Below, piece after piece: positions 20,026 to 31,517 of a DNA stretch of 64,000 nucleotides. Source of the stretch: Mesostigma viride (Eukaryota > Streptophyta > Mesostigmatophyceae > Mesostigmatales > Mesostigmataceae); contig RPFO01000237.1 in the NCBI GenBank assembly GCA_009746045.1, positions 42,692 to 106,691 of the forward strand, in the 5' to 3' direction. The stretch's first letter is position 1; each line of letters opens with the position of its first letter. A program made the position numbers and the translations under genes. Under the pieces are notes generated by a model, which did not search any database, was not told the DNA's origin, and saw only the letters and a program-made list of their open reading frames with translations.

Positions 20026-20600
20026 GGTGGCCACATGCCATCTCTTGGGTTTAGGTGCATGCAGTTGGCACGCTTCACAGTGCTTCCTGACATGCCTGCA
20101 CATCTGTTCCAGGTCACGGCCATCAATTTTATTAGCCAGCCTTTCTGCCACTGCCTCATGCCCCATTGCCTTGTGTAGCTGTTGGGCTAACCTGGCATAG
20201 GATATAACCTTATCTGCTGCTGCGTCTAAGGAGGCTATAGTGGGATCCTGGGCCACCTGTGCTAGCGTCATGTCATAAGCCAGGTCCCAGTCCACTTCCT
20301 CACTGTCAGGCAACACAGAGCAAATGGAAGGTACACGGCCATTGAGAAACCAGGGTACAGGAGACTTACAGTCATCCTGAGTGCTGGCTTGTTTGTTGGG
20401 GCGCCCCGTTGAGGCTCCCTTCCTGGGCTTGTTGCAGCGTCCCCCTGCAGGTAACGGGTGGCGGGGCTCCCAGCAACCTGGGCATACATCCACATCAGAT
20501 CCAAGTTCGGGTTTGCCCTTCCAGCAATCATCCCTCTCATGCCCCTTGCATGAGCACCTGGTGCAATACAGGGTGGAGTCATGAGGCTTACCTTTCTGAC
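20023..20600 (-). CDS. Copia C zinc motifs and HHCC domain
   Basis: On the minus strand, CTRCSCKGHERDDC (about 20530-20570) is a CX2CX4HX4C knuckle. It is followed by a second Cys/His motif, VCPGCWEPRHPLPAGGRC. The frame then reads LAQQLHKAMGHEAVAERLAN and HVRKHCEACQL, the H-H and C-C pairs of a gag-pre-integrase domain, and ends at KRWHVAT, where the LINE-derived element inserted. A frameshift separates this frame from gag. Confidence 0.75.
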
Positions 20601-20731
20601 TAGGCCCCTGGGAGGACCCAGCCTTACTGCCTGGGTTCCCCTTTCCCCCTTGTCGGATTTCCCCTGCTGCTTGGATGATCCCCCTGCCTTCTTACCTTGC
20701 TGGGGACCCTTGAACACCGCCTTGACCTGAG

Positions 20732-23174
20732 CTACCACCTCCTTGATGAGCTTCTTCCTGCTAGGACCTGCACCGTCCTGACCACCCCCCCTTGGACCTT
20801 GTTAACCTTGGGTTCCTTGACAGTTGAGAAGGGTTCTAGGCTCTGCTGAATGAACAACATGGCCCCCCTAAAATCATCCCACTTGTCTTTAAGGCCAGCC
20901 AGCAGAACTGCATTGGTGTTCTTGTCCAGCTCAGCTTTGGTGAGCCACTGATGGATCAGGTACTTAGAGTTGAGTTTCTTCAACTCCTCGTCCCTGTCTA
21001 TGTACAGGACAAACTGTTTGTTATCACGTACGTAGTCAGACTTGTTGACTTTGTACGAGGCCAACCAGGTGAACCCCTTGAGAGCCTGCAGGTGTTCCCC
21101 CTTGGTCAACAGCCCTTTTAGATCTGCTATGAATTCTGTGAAGATTTGCACCTCCTCTGCCCCAGGTGTGCTGGCCCTCCTCTCATACATCTGAACCATT
21201 TGTTTGATGCTAGGTGCAGATTGGTGGATTGTGTTAGACACCCTGAGAGCAGGAAACCAATCACGGATGTTATCATGGGACCAAGAATGTTCTATCTTGA
21301 AAAGAAACTCAAGTGCGTCCTCCTGCACATATCCCTCAGCTAGACCTGGGAAGGTAATCCTATCTTCCCTGCGGGATGCATCAAACCTGGGTCGCTGTGG
21401 TACAGCGACAGTCGCTTGTGGATGAGGTTGCTGCTGCTGCTGCTGCTGCTGCTGCGGTTGCTGTTGCTGATGCTGCCGCTGCTGCTGCTGCTGCTGCTGA
21501 TGCTGTGGCTGCTGCTGCTGCTGGGTTGCCGCTCCAGCGTTGCTGCCGCCCGCCATACCCCCGGTGCTTGCTGGTGCCCCTCCCCCTGGTGCTCCCCCGT
21601 CCTTCCCCTCGTCACCATCCTCCTCTGGATGCGACCGCTGGGGCGTAGACGATGGTCCACACCCCTCCTGCCACTTTCCTTGGCGGACCCGCTTGGCGGC
21701 CTTCAGCAGGTGCTCTACTGCCTCTGCTGCCCGCGCCCGCTTGGTCGGGTTGGCCTCCGCTGCATCCAGCTCCTGGTGGAGTATTGCAGCGATGCGGTCC
21801 AGCTCCAGGTCCGTGTCGGTCTGCATGGTGTGTGTGGGTGTGGGGGGTGGGGGGTAGGGTGTGTCTGCGCCAGCGCGAACACGCTCACGCGCGTTTAACA
21901 AGGCCGTTCCTCGCTGGGCCCTTGCTGGCTGTGGGGTACGCATGAAGTCCAATACAGCGTCCTCAGGCAGCGGCTCATGTGGCGCCAGACCACGCTCAAA
22001 CCGGATTGCGTCTCCGAATTCTCCCTGCAGAGCCCAGGTCCTGGCCGCCTCCTGATACCTGCGCAGAGCCCGCTCCTCCTTGCGCATGCGCCTGTCTAGG
22101 GCACGTGCATTACGCCGGCTCTTCCTCGCCAGCCGGGCCTCCTGCTCCCGCCTCGCCGGGCCCACCATCGTTGCCAGTGTCGCCTCTGACCTCTTCAAGG
22201 CTGCGTCCAGCCGCGCCTGGTGACGCCGGGTCTTCTCCGCGGCGTCGTGCGCCTTCGCACGAAGTCGCTTCATCTCCCGATGCTGCGCCTCCCTGGCTGC
22301 GCGCTCCCTAGCCAAACTGTTCTCCGCCATGGACCGCACCATTGCCCTCTTGGCCTTCCGCTGGCAATGCCTGGCGTACTCTATCTTGGCCAGACGCTCT
22401 GCCTCCACCATGGCCGGGTCCATCAAAACCAGCTCCTCTCCCCGCGCTCCTGGCTGCATCTCCACCGACGAGTCGGTCTCCTGCAGCACATCTCCAGCCA
22501 TTCGCCTAAAGGAGCGCGCTGTGCGCCTGTGCGCAAAGGTGTAAAGCTCGTTCTTCTTGTTGCGGAGAACGTATGGGGGCGCCTCTCGCGCACCTGTCGG
22601 CCCCGCGCGCAGACCTGCCCTGGCCACGCGATCCCGCTCCTGCTGCCGCTCCGCGAGCACCCGGGCTGTCCTGTCCATCTCAGTCTCTGCCCGCAGCTGA
22701 GCCTCGCGCTGAGCCTCCAGCTCGCGCTGTTGCTCCAGCTCTCTGCGGAGCTGGGCCTCCTGCCGGATGCGCTCTGCCTCTCGGCGGAGCAGCTCCTCGC
22801 GTTTCTCCTTGTCCTCCGGCAACTCGAGATCCTTGAGGTCCTCGTCCTCGTCGTAGCCATCTGACGGTATGTCCCCCAATACCGGCACCACCCTCCCCGG
22901 CCCCGTGACCAGCTCGGGGGCCGTGGGCTGCCCTTCCGCCGGTGGTGCGTTGGGACGCCATACATTGTATACACTAGTGTAGCGGCGGCCGCGCCGCCAA
23001 CTGATCCAGGAACCGCTGGTCCTCGTCCGAAGACGAGCGACCACTGCCGGCATCGCTGCCAGCGTGATCGTCCCGACCCTGCCGGCCCCGCACTGCCGCC
23101 CGGTAGTCCAAATCTTCGGACGATGGGGACAGGCTTGACTCCGAAGAGTAATCGGTATTGGAAACGTTCGACAT
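20732..23174 (-). CDS. Copia C gag
   Basis: Translation probably starts at 23174 (MSNVSNTDYSSESS, 32 bases after the LTR). One frameshift near 22985 moves it into a 773-residue frame. The order is an acidic N-terminus, then a long charged helix rich in Arg/Glu (residues about 70-330, coiled-coil-like), then a poly-Gln tract from CTG repeats (21420-21530), then a capsid-like domain (FPGLAEGYVQEDALEFLFKI; LKGFTWLASYKVNKSDY; LKDKWDDFRGAML). The capsid region aligns by eye with copia A gag. Confidence 0.8.
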
Positions 23175-23205
23175 CTTTAAAAATGAGAGAGTTTTTATAA
23201 ATGCA

Positions 23206-23726
23206 AGTTATGGCACTCGTGCAATGGATGCGAACGTGTGTTGGATTATGCAATGGCTGGCATAATATCAACCCATGCAAGCTTGCCAAGCTGGATTGCA
23301 TGGGCACGTAGGTTAGGGTAACCTAGCTATCCTGTACTAGTGCTAACCAATGAGGTGCTGGCTCCGTCCAGCTAGATCTACTCCAGCTAGGACTGATACG
23401 ATGCCCGCAGGCAACGACTGCCTAACAGCACTACGTGGACGATCCTGGACCTCCCCTAGGACCTCCGTACAGGACTAGCACTGCAGCCACCTTGTGGTCT
23501 GCATCACAGCTCATAAACCCTACCACGTGAATACCCACGTGCGTGTGCACTACATATCTCAGTGCTAATATCTAGCACCCACGTGCCCATCATGGCACGT
23601 GCGGATCTAAATCCTAGTAGAGATATGTCCAGTGTACTACACTACCGTCCATGTCCGTATCCCACTTGGGAGACGGGGACAACGCCACGTGTACTGATAG
23701 TCTAGGCCTGAAGCCCTAGAATAACT
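23206..23726 (-). repeat. Copia C 5' LTR (minus orientation)
   Basis: This is the upstream LTR relative to the minus-strand genes. It is the same length and sequence as 14605-15125. The first internal bases on the minus strand are TGCATTTATAAAAACTC, which is not a canonical TGG-type primer site. Confidence 0.9.
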
Positions 23727-23850
23727 GAGCTGTACACGCCAGGGATGCTACACGACACATGGAGAATTTTGCTATGTCTCTACGTGGGGTTGCTGAACAG
23801 GGGAGCAGCTATGTCATCAGTGCTGCTGGACTTCAAGAGGGCATTTTTAA

Positions 23851-25546
23851 AATCAGGTGCAGGGTCAAGCCGGTCAAGGGTGTAAAATGGGATGAAGGGG
23901 AGGTGCCCCCAGCAGCCAGTTTGGTGATTCCAGCTGTGTTGCACCCCAGCAGTATTGGCATAACTCACAGGAGCCTTGCTGCACACTCTCCTTTGACATA
24001 TGACCAGCTAGTCCAAGAGATGAGCTCGCCTACTTTGTTTGAGGCTTGGAAGCTCGCCTTCTCCAAGGCATTGGAGGAGTGGTTGCAGTTTGAGTGTGCT
24101 GCACCAACAGACAGACGTCCCCCAGCATCAAGGAAGCTTGCTTTGAGATTTGTGCTGAAGAGGAAGGTTGTGGATGAGGTATCAGTGCCCCATGTCAGGC
24201 CTGTCCTGAATGAGTATCACGGCACGGGGAGTCTGCCAGGAGAGGAGCTGTACACGCCAGGGATGCTACACGACACATGGAGAATTTTGCTATGTCTCTA
24301 CGTGGGGTTGCTGAACAGGGGAGCAGCTATGTCATCAGTGCTGCTGGACTTCAAGAGGGCATTTTTAAAATCTGATCCAGAAGTGGCCAGGAGGGTGTGG
24401 AAGCAGGATGAGCCTTACTGTGTTGAGGTGCCTGCCATCTGGAAGCTGGAGCTGCATCAACAATTCCTGGTTATTCTGAAGGGCCTGGAAGGACTCAGGT
24501 CGAGCCCAATCATCTGGAGACTCACGCTGCAGGAAGCTCTGATCAGTGAGTGTGGCTTGAGAGTGTCTTCAGTTGATCCCTGTTTGCTGCTGGCCCAATG
24601 GGAGGGTCTGCCAGTGTATGCTAGTTTGCATGGAGATGATCTGCATTTGCTAGCCCCCACGACCTGGCTGAAGAAGTTTATTCCTGTCATCAGTGGCAAG
24701 TTTTCACTGGGCAAGGAGTTGTGGCAGGAGCCCAACAAGCCTGTGGTGTTCTGTGGAATGCAGGCTACCCTGTTCAGGAGGGACGGGGAGTGGAGTATCA
24801 GGCTTCAGGCTGGAGGAGATTATAAACAGACCATTGTGAAGGCCTTGCCAGAGAAGATCACCCAGGCTGCAGGACCTGAGTTGAGAGGCATGTGGGCCTG
24901 GTTTGCCAGCATCTGTGGTCCGTCTTTGATGGTCCATAGCAGAATGCCTGATGAGGTGCTTGAGGATGAGAAGCCTCGAGTCATAGCCCGATTGGTGGAG
25001 AGTACCCCTGATCTGATTTTGTCTGGGATTGACTTTGCCCAGCCTATCACCTTGGAGATCTTTGTTGACAGTTCCATGGATGCTCGCCAGGTTACCAAGG
25101 TCAGGGGGAGATCTGCTGCTCTGTTTGCTTTTTATCAGAGCAGGGCAAGTTTGTTCAGCTGGTACAGCAGACTGCAGAAGAGGGTCTGTATCAGTTCAGA
25201 TGTGGCAGAATGCAGGGCCATATGCGAGGGGATCCAGTCCAGCTTGTACATAAAGGAGTTAATGCTGGAGCTGGCTTCAGTTACCCCTTGGACCTTGCAG
25301 ATGGAGACGTTGTTGCTAACAGACAGCATGGGTATGGTCCAGTTTGTTCACAAGCAGCTGGCCAGAAGCCGGGACCTGGATTATTTGTTGCTGAAGGAGT
25401 TGGCCAGTTTGGTTGACTTGAAGCATATCCCTGGCGAGGAGAACCCTGCTGATGCATTGACAAAGCTGCCACACAAGGCCCCAGCCCAGTACAATGTACT
25501 GAGGAAGCTCATGAATGCTGACTGTCAAGTCGGTCTATCTGTCTAA
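23851..25546 (+). CDS. Copia B pol: RT and RNase H
   Basis: The frame starts upstream at 23759 within the duplication and then reads RT: LRFVLKRKVVDEVSVPHVRP, LLDFKRAFLKSD (first Asp pair position), YASLHGDDLHLL (HGDD catalytic motif), thumb GMWAWFASICGPSLMV. RNase H follows: IFVDSSMDARQV, SDVAECRAICEG, LLLTDSMGMVQF and GEENPADALTKLP. A stop at 25544-25546 ends pol. Because of the duplication and copia C, this piece is cut off from integrase. Confidence 0.85.
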
Positions 25547-26294
25547 AAGCTGAGAGCTGGGTGCTTAAGTCTCTGGATATCAGGCTGGGAGCTTGATTGT
25601 ACATAATCCTGAGCACACCCTGAGGGGTGAGACATGTCTCTGGTGTGGGAATGTCTGACATTGTCTCTGATGGAGAGATGTCTATCTGGGGTTTTCATCT
25701 CAGTCTGAGGTTTCCCCAGATCTGTGGTTTGTGGGCGGGGTTCGATTCCCTGGTGCCGTCTTAAGGCGGAGTTTCACGGACTGGCTGACCCATCCACCAT
25801 GCTGGTGAGGTGGCGACAGGTCCCCTGATTTTCCGCGGTTGGAACGAGTATAGGAGCTTGTGTTTTGCATGTGCTTCGCGTAGATGTTGTGTCTGGTTCG
25901 ATAAGGGGCAGCAGACCGGCGCCGACTCCCGTCTGGGGGTCAGCAATGTTTTCTGATGAGCTGTTGTGGGTGATCTGTGGGGTTTCGTCTAAGGTCCTGA
26001 AGGTTGTACATACTTCTCAAGTTCTTAGCTGAACACCTATGGGCTGCCACAGTTGGCCAACCTCTTGTACATGGGTAACACAACGAGCCTCCCGTGAAGG
26101 GATAGGGACTCATTGTAATTTGTTTGTGCTCCTGAGCCAGTATGGGTGCTATGTACATATAATAAGGAATCCAAGCTGACTGTCATGCCCAGCGGGTTGT
26201 GACTTGTAGTCGGGGAGGATGTCCAGTACCCATTGTGTGTGTTTGTATGTAGACTTGTGTGAGCTGCTACAGCTCAAGAAAAAGAAAGGATTGG
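25547..26294 (+). other. Copia B 3' untranslated region
   Basis: About 750 bases without a supported coding frame between the pol stop and the 3' LTR. It ends in a purine-rich tract next to the LTR. I see no further feature. Confidence 0.6.
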
Positions 26295-26996
26295 AGTTAA
26301 CGCCAAGCGCATTGGCGTGATCCTGATCCGGCATATCTCTGCGATTCCAGCGGCACCGGAACGAGTTCATTCCGACAAGTATCAAGAAAGTTATGGCGTT
26401 CCGACTTCCCGGTCGCGCGCGAGCGCGAGCCGGCTGTTCTTCTAAGTCGGACGTGAATATTTGCCGACGGCATATGGGGTCGACAGTAATTCCTGGGCTG
26501 ACAGGAATTAGGTGCTGTACCTACGACGGTATTGGATTAATACGTCGTACGCAGGAAATAGGAACCTTAACCTGTGGTCTGTTGGTACCGGTCGCAGGCT
26601 TAGTCCTGGACTTCTAGGTGCAGATGCAATATAGTCACTGTGGACTGCGCTCTGTGGTCACTGTGCCTGTATGGCAGACCTACTGTATAGGAACTGGGCG
26701 CTGTACAGGTAGTGAATACTGTACCGGGGGTGTTATTACTGAGCAGGCCTCCTAGGCTGCTCAGGACTAGCAAGCACAGTGCACAAGTATATAAAGAATA
26801 GGCTAGTGCCAATTGGGCATCTCTTGCTAGCCCGCCTCACGTGTGTTGCCTTGACTTGGCAAACGCGTGTACAAGCCTCAAGTGTGTGAGCGCTGTAACA
26901 TTATCCAATTTTAACAAAGCTCCGTTTCCAACCATATTCACACATTGCTGCATTGCAACCATATCCTTCACATTGCGTTTGCTAAGAACGTTAACT
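26295..26996 (+). repeat. Copia B 3' LTR
   Basis: It matches 9305-10001. It is preceded by a purine-rich tract (AAGAAAAAGAAAGGATTGG, about 26276-26294), the expected plus-strand primer, and followed by the GGGGG duplication. Confidence 0.9.
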
Positions 26997-27001
26997 GGGG
27001 G

Positions 27002-27456
27002 CACGGGAATCAGGGCTGTTTTTTCTCACCAACAGGTCAGATTACATGTCCCTCACTTCCTGGTACAGCAGGCTACACCGCAGAAAACCTGGCAGCAGCA
27101 ACTCAGCTGAATGTCGTGCTGTGGTGTCTGCTGCATTGCATGCTCGTTCCCTGCAGCACATGCTCACCTGGCTACAAACCCAGGCAGGCAGCACATGCAA
27201 TGTCATCTCACATCTCTATACTGACAGCCAATCTGTGATCAGTTTTCTAACCAAGAAATCTGTTTCTGCTGCTGTCCACACTGACTTGGATTGGGTGATC
27301 CTCAAACAGGAGGCCACCTATTTTTCCAGCTGGACTCATGTGGATGATGAGGACAACCCAGCAGACGCTCTAACGAAGCTGCGGGATGCAGCTGGCCAAC
27401 AGTACCAGCTCCTCTTCCAGAACATGAACCCCTATGATATCAGAGTCAGTGTTTGA
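27002..27456 (+). CDS. Copia A RNase H C-terminal part
   Basis: After the copia B insertion the frame resumes and shows LTSWYSRLHRRK, SAECRAVVSA (catalytic Glu), LYTDSQSVISF (Asp) and DEDNPADALTKL (Asp), the copia RNase H signature in order. It ends in a stop at 27454-27456. The 5-bp GGGGG at 26997-27001 is the duplicated target. Confidence 0.85.
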
Positions 27457-27626
27457 ATAAATGACTGGCCATAGCACAGTACACAACCACCACACCCCCT
27501 TACCACAGCGATAGCTGCTGGGCGCCATAAAATTCAACACATTCGTTGTGGGGTGTGAGTGCTGGCTAGGTCAGATTTGTATCCATTTGCAGCTTGAGGA
27601 CACAAGCTTTGTATACACTTACTTAA

Positions 27627-29325
27627 CCCCTAAATGGTCTGGCTGCCGATTTTCCGCCTAAAACTGAGTTACAGCCGACACGTCGGCCCCTTCTCGGGGG
27701 ACCAAATGCCGCGAAAACTATTGAGAATTAGGAAAAGTTTAGCTGAGAAGATCGAAAGTTTATAATTTTCCTCACAGCATGGTACTAGGGTTTGCATACT
27801 TCTGACAAAGTTATAGAGGTGTTCTGGCCGGTCAAAGTACAAGGGGTCAGGGTACTTTTTCACGTACAACGTGCATTCCGGAAAACGACGACCTGGCCAT
27901 GGCGGCTTGCGCCCACGCATGGCATTTACGTTTTCGTTCGAATTTTCTGACCAAACTTAGGAAATTGATTTTATACGTCCTAAAGATCACACAGGCCAAT
28001 TTTTGGACCGCGGGAATGCCATTTGATAGGTGTCGGCAGCGTTCTTGCTGGAAAAAACTGCGATCAGGCCGGACGATAGAAACGTTGACAGCAATACCTT
28101 TCCGGCGTATTTTAAAGGATATATTGGTTTATTTGTACTTTTTATGATACATAGTAGTCGTAAACGTGCAAGGGTGGCCAGAAATCGCCGAATCCAGCGA
28201 CCATGCTGCACAACTTTGGTGTGCCGAAATGCGCCATTTTGCGGCCACCGCCTGGGCCAAGGTAACGCCATCCATGCCTGGTAAAGCTTCAGCATCGTTT
28301 TCCTATCGATGTTTGACGTTTATATATACGTTCTAGCTGGTGTAGCACATTCTTTTTGCATTATTCATGCTCTTTCTTGACCCTGGCCTGGCCCCTTTCT
28401 AAAACACCCTTCTTAGATGCTTCCCTCAGTCAGTTGACCTGCCACAGTGTGATGGTGATAAGTTTTAGAGGCTGTATGGGTTTGAATACCTCCATATATG
28501 TTTGTTATACATTTCCCACACACATATTGCATGAGTGTGAGGCAGTTGGCTGGTCTCTGTGGCATCATCAAGCATGTAACCGGTGAGTAGAAGCTTCCCA
28601 TTGTCAGCATGTGCCACCAGGTGTGCTGGCCATCACCTGGCAAGCTATAGCAGCTTAGGCCTAGTTTATCCTTGCTAGGGCAAGCTGAAATAGGCTTAAA
28701 ATCACTAGTTTGTTGGTGGCTGCCTCCTAGAATGCATGCCTTACGTAGGGTATCCGTACCACGTTACCTACGTGCATGGACAAGGTGGCACCTGCACATA
28801 GGTGCCATGTAAGGGCAGTGTGATGATGCAGTTATGTTTCCCCATCATTGTGGAAGGGAAATGTATTGTGTGGCATGGTTGGGGGCCATATTAGTAGGTA
28901 TTAGTAGGTAGTATGCCCACTCCTACCCCCTTGGTTGCTTTTTACCAACGGTACCCCTATGGGCTGTACTGGGTGTAACTGCTGGCATACCCACCCAAAT
29001 GATGACCCCAATGGCTCAAACTGTTCAGCAACTAATTGTTTATCATCCCTGAAGTGGTAGGTGCCTAGCTCTTACAACATAATTCAAAATGCACATTCTA
29101 CCAAAAATGAAAACGCTCGTCTTGACCCCCCTGACTTTGACGGCAGTTATACATGGCCTACCCTGCATATATGTAAGGTTGTGATATACCAACCCGAAGG
29201 GCAACTCATGGACATGCTTGGCCCCCAAGGACAGCCATTGGATATGGGTGGGTTGGATGGCATCTGGTTTGCAAAATTGTGAAGTTACAGCCGATGCATC
29301 GGCAGTATTTCTGCCCATTTAGGGG
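27627..29325. mobile_element. piggyBac-like element, no recognised transposase
   Basis: TTAA target copies at 27623-27626 and 29326-29329 flank 11-bp terminal inverted repeats CCCCTAAATGG. Subterminal CTGCCGAT and GTTACAGCCGA occur inverted at both ends. TTAA targets with ends starting CCC are the hallmark of piggyBac. Internal frames are short (90 residues or less) and I recognise no DDD transposase, so it is probably non-autonomous. It sits in the 3' untranslated part of copia A. Confidence 0.75.
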
Positions 29326-30239
29326 TTAATGTGTGCTCCAATAACTGGCCAAACCAGCCAGCTGTGTACACCTTATTTAATGTGCAATATAACACCTGGC
29401 CAGAACAGCCAGCTGTCACCAACCTGGCTCAACCAGCGGGTGGTTTTACCGGATTAGGATACATTTTTTTGTCTAGGATACATTTGATGCACTGTGCAGT
29501 TTTCAGATGTGTTTGTGGGGGTTGATTGCGCCTAGCATGCATTTTATTGAAGCAATGAGTTTCCCAAGATATACATTATATAAACTAAGACAATTGACCC
29601 ATTAACGCAATGAGACAACATCAATGAGACAACATATGCCAATTGAAGGCTGCCCGCAACTTTATTCCAAGTTCATTATTATATGATTCCAAGACCATAA
29701 CTCTTCCAAGACCGTACATCTTCAAGATATAGCACTACAGACACCCACGCGGCTTCCGCGGTCATCACGCTCCTCCTCCAAGACAACTCAACCTTACAGG
29801 ACGTTGGGCCATCATACGTCCGGAATAATTGTGTCACTTATTACATAACCAAACTTTTTGAGGGATCGCCATGGTTGCATGGTTTCAACACATGCGCCCT
29901 GCACTCATGTGCATCAAAGGTGTTGCGTAGTGCCAACTCAGTGTCAAAGAACTGATTCAATAATATTTCCCGTATGGCCATGAAGGCCCACATGAGTTAA
30001 ACATGGCCGAGAGTGATTGCATCATCCTTCTTGGCGACATCGGTCTTGACGACGTCGATGGGGAAGACGGCAGCACCTGCATGTGAACAAAAGAATCCAT
30101 GAACTGTGGCATCCAAAGGCAACAACATATTAGCATCCCATTGAACACGAAGCCACGCTGACCCGGCCATCCAGCCGCCCACGCAGCCACAGAGCCAGCC
30201 AGCCACGCAGTGACGCACCCACCCAGCCACACATCCACG

Positions 30240-31165
30240 CATCCACGCACCCGGCACCCCCCCCCCCCCCAGCCAGCCACGCAGCCACGCAGCCACGCAG
30301 CCACGCAGCAGCGCAGCCACGCAGCCACACAGCCACGCACCCTCCTTTCCAGCCACGCAGCCACGCAGCCACGCAGCCACGCAGCCACGCAGCCACGCAG
30401 CCACGCAGCCACGCAGCAGCGCAGCTACACGCAGCCACACAGCCACGCACCCTCCTTTCCAGCCAAGCAGCCACGCAGCCACGCAGCCACGCAGCCACGC
30501 AGCAGCGCAGCCACGCAGCCACACAGCCACGCACCCTCCTTTCCAGCCACGCAGCCACGCAGCCACGCAGCAGCGCAGCCACGCAGCCACACAGCCACGC
30601 ACCCTCCTTTCCAGCCAAGCAGCCACGCAGCCACGCAGCCACGCAGCAGCGCAGCCACGCAGCCACACAGCCACGCAGCCACGCAGCCACGCAGCCACGC
30701 AGCAGCGCAGCCACGCAGCCACGCAGCCACGCAGCAGCGCAGCCACGCAGCCACACAGCCACGCACCCTCCTTTCCAGCCACGCAGCCACGCAGCCACGC
30801 AGCCACGCAGCCACGCAGCCACGCAGCCACGCAGCCACGCAGCCACGCAGCCACGCAGCAGCGCAGCCACGCAGCCACACAGCCACGCACCCTCCTTTCC
30901 AGCCAAGCAGCCACGCAGCCACGCAGCAGCGCAGCCACGCAGCCACACAGCCACGCACCCTCCTTTCCAGCCACGCAGCCACGCAGCAGCGCAGCCACGC
31001 AGCCACGCAGCAGCGCAGCCACGCAGCCACACAGCCACGCAGCCACGCAGCCACGCAGCAGCGCAGCCACGCAGCCACGCAGCCACGCAGCCACGCAGCC
31101 ACGCAGCAGCGCAGCCACGCAGCCACACAGCCACGCACCCTCCTTTCCAGCCAAGCAGCCACGCA
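30240..31165. repeat. 8-bp GCAGCCAC minisatellite
   Basis: About 900 bp of the octamer ACGCAGCC, broken by variants (GCAGCAGC, ACACAGCC) and by CACCCTCCTTTCCAGCC spacers every 60-200 bp. Because 8 is not a multiple of 3 and the unit lacks stops, frames stay open on both strands. I treat the resulting long ORFs as spurious. Confidence 0.95.
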
Positions 31166-31242
31166 GTCACACAGTCAAACCCCCCTACACCCCCCCCCCA
31201 CACACACCCCCCACCCCACCCACTCAACACTACACGAATGAC

Positions 31243-31378
31243 TCACAAAGAACTGCTGCACCACCGATGATCCCTGCGGGAACTGCTCTGCTGCCGACGG
31301 TCCCTGCGAAAACTGCTGCAGTGCCGACAATGCCTGTGGAAACTGCGACATTGCCGACGCTGCCTGCGGGAACTGAAG

Positions 31379-31441
<63 letters not shown>

Positions 31442-31478
31442 AGTTGTTGCTGCAGTTGCTGCTGCAGTTGCTGCTGCA

Positions 31479-31517
<39 letters not shown>

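Larger units (their letters stand above)
14605..23726 (-). mobile_element. Copia-like LTR retrotransposon C, antisense inside B
   Basis: 521-bp LTRs (14605-15125 and 23206-23726) appear identical and are flanked by GAGCT at 14600-14604 and 23727-23731. Termini are AGTTAT...ATAACT. All coding frames run on the minus strand: gag, zinc motifs, HHCC, integrase, protease-like domain, RT and RNase H. A LINE-derived element sits between HHCC and integrase. Identical LTRs mark it as the youngest of the three copia insertions. Its proteins resemble copia A more than copia B. Confidence 0.9.
9305..26996 (+). mobile_element. Copia-like LTR retrotransposon B nested in A
   Basis: LTRs of about 700 bp (9305-10001 and 26295-26996) start AGTTAAC and end GTTAACT. 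GGGGG flanks them at 9300-9304 and 26997-27001. The internal order on the plus strand is an extra ORF, gag with a zinc knuckle, integrase, protease-like domain, RT and RNase H. Copia C is inserted antisense at 14605. A segment of about 520 bp around that site is tandemly duplicated. The element splits the RNase H of copia A. Confidence 0.9.

Noticed and set aside
21376-22864. Plus-strand ORFs rich in Leu, Ala or Cys opposite the copia C gag
   Set aside because: They are shadows of the minus-strand gag, whose CTG repeats give poly-Leu/Ala on the opposite strand.
29957-31241. ORFs of 245-385 residues on both strands, rich in Cys/Trp or His/Gln/Ser
   Set aside because: They arise from an 8-bp repeat without stop codons. 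Frames overlap on both strands and no non-repeat domain is present.
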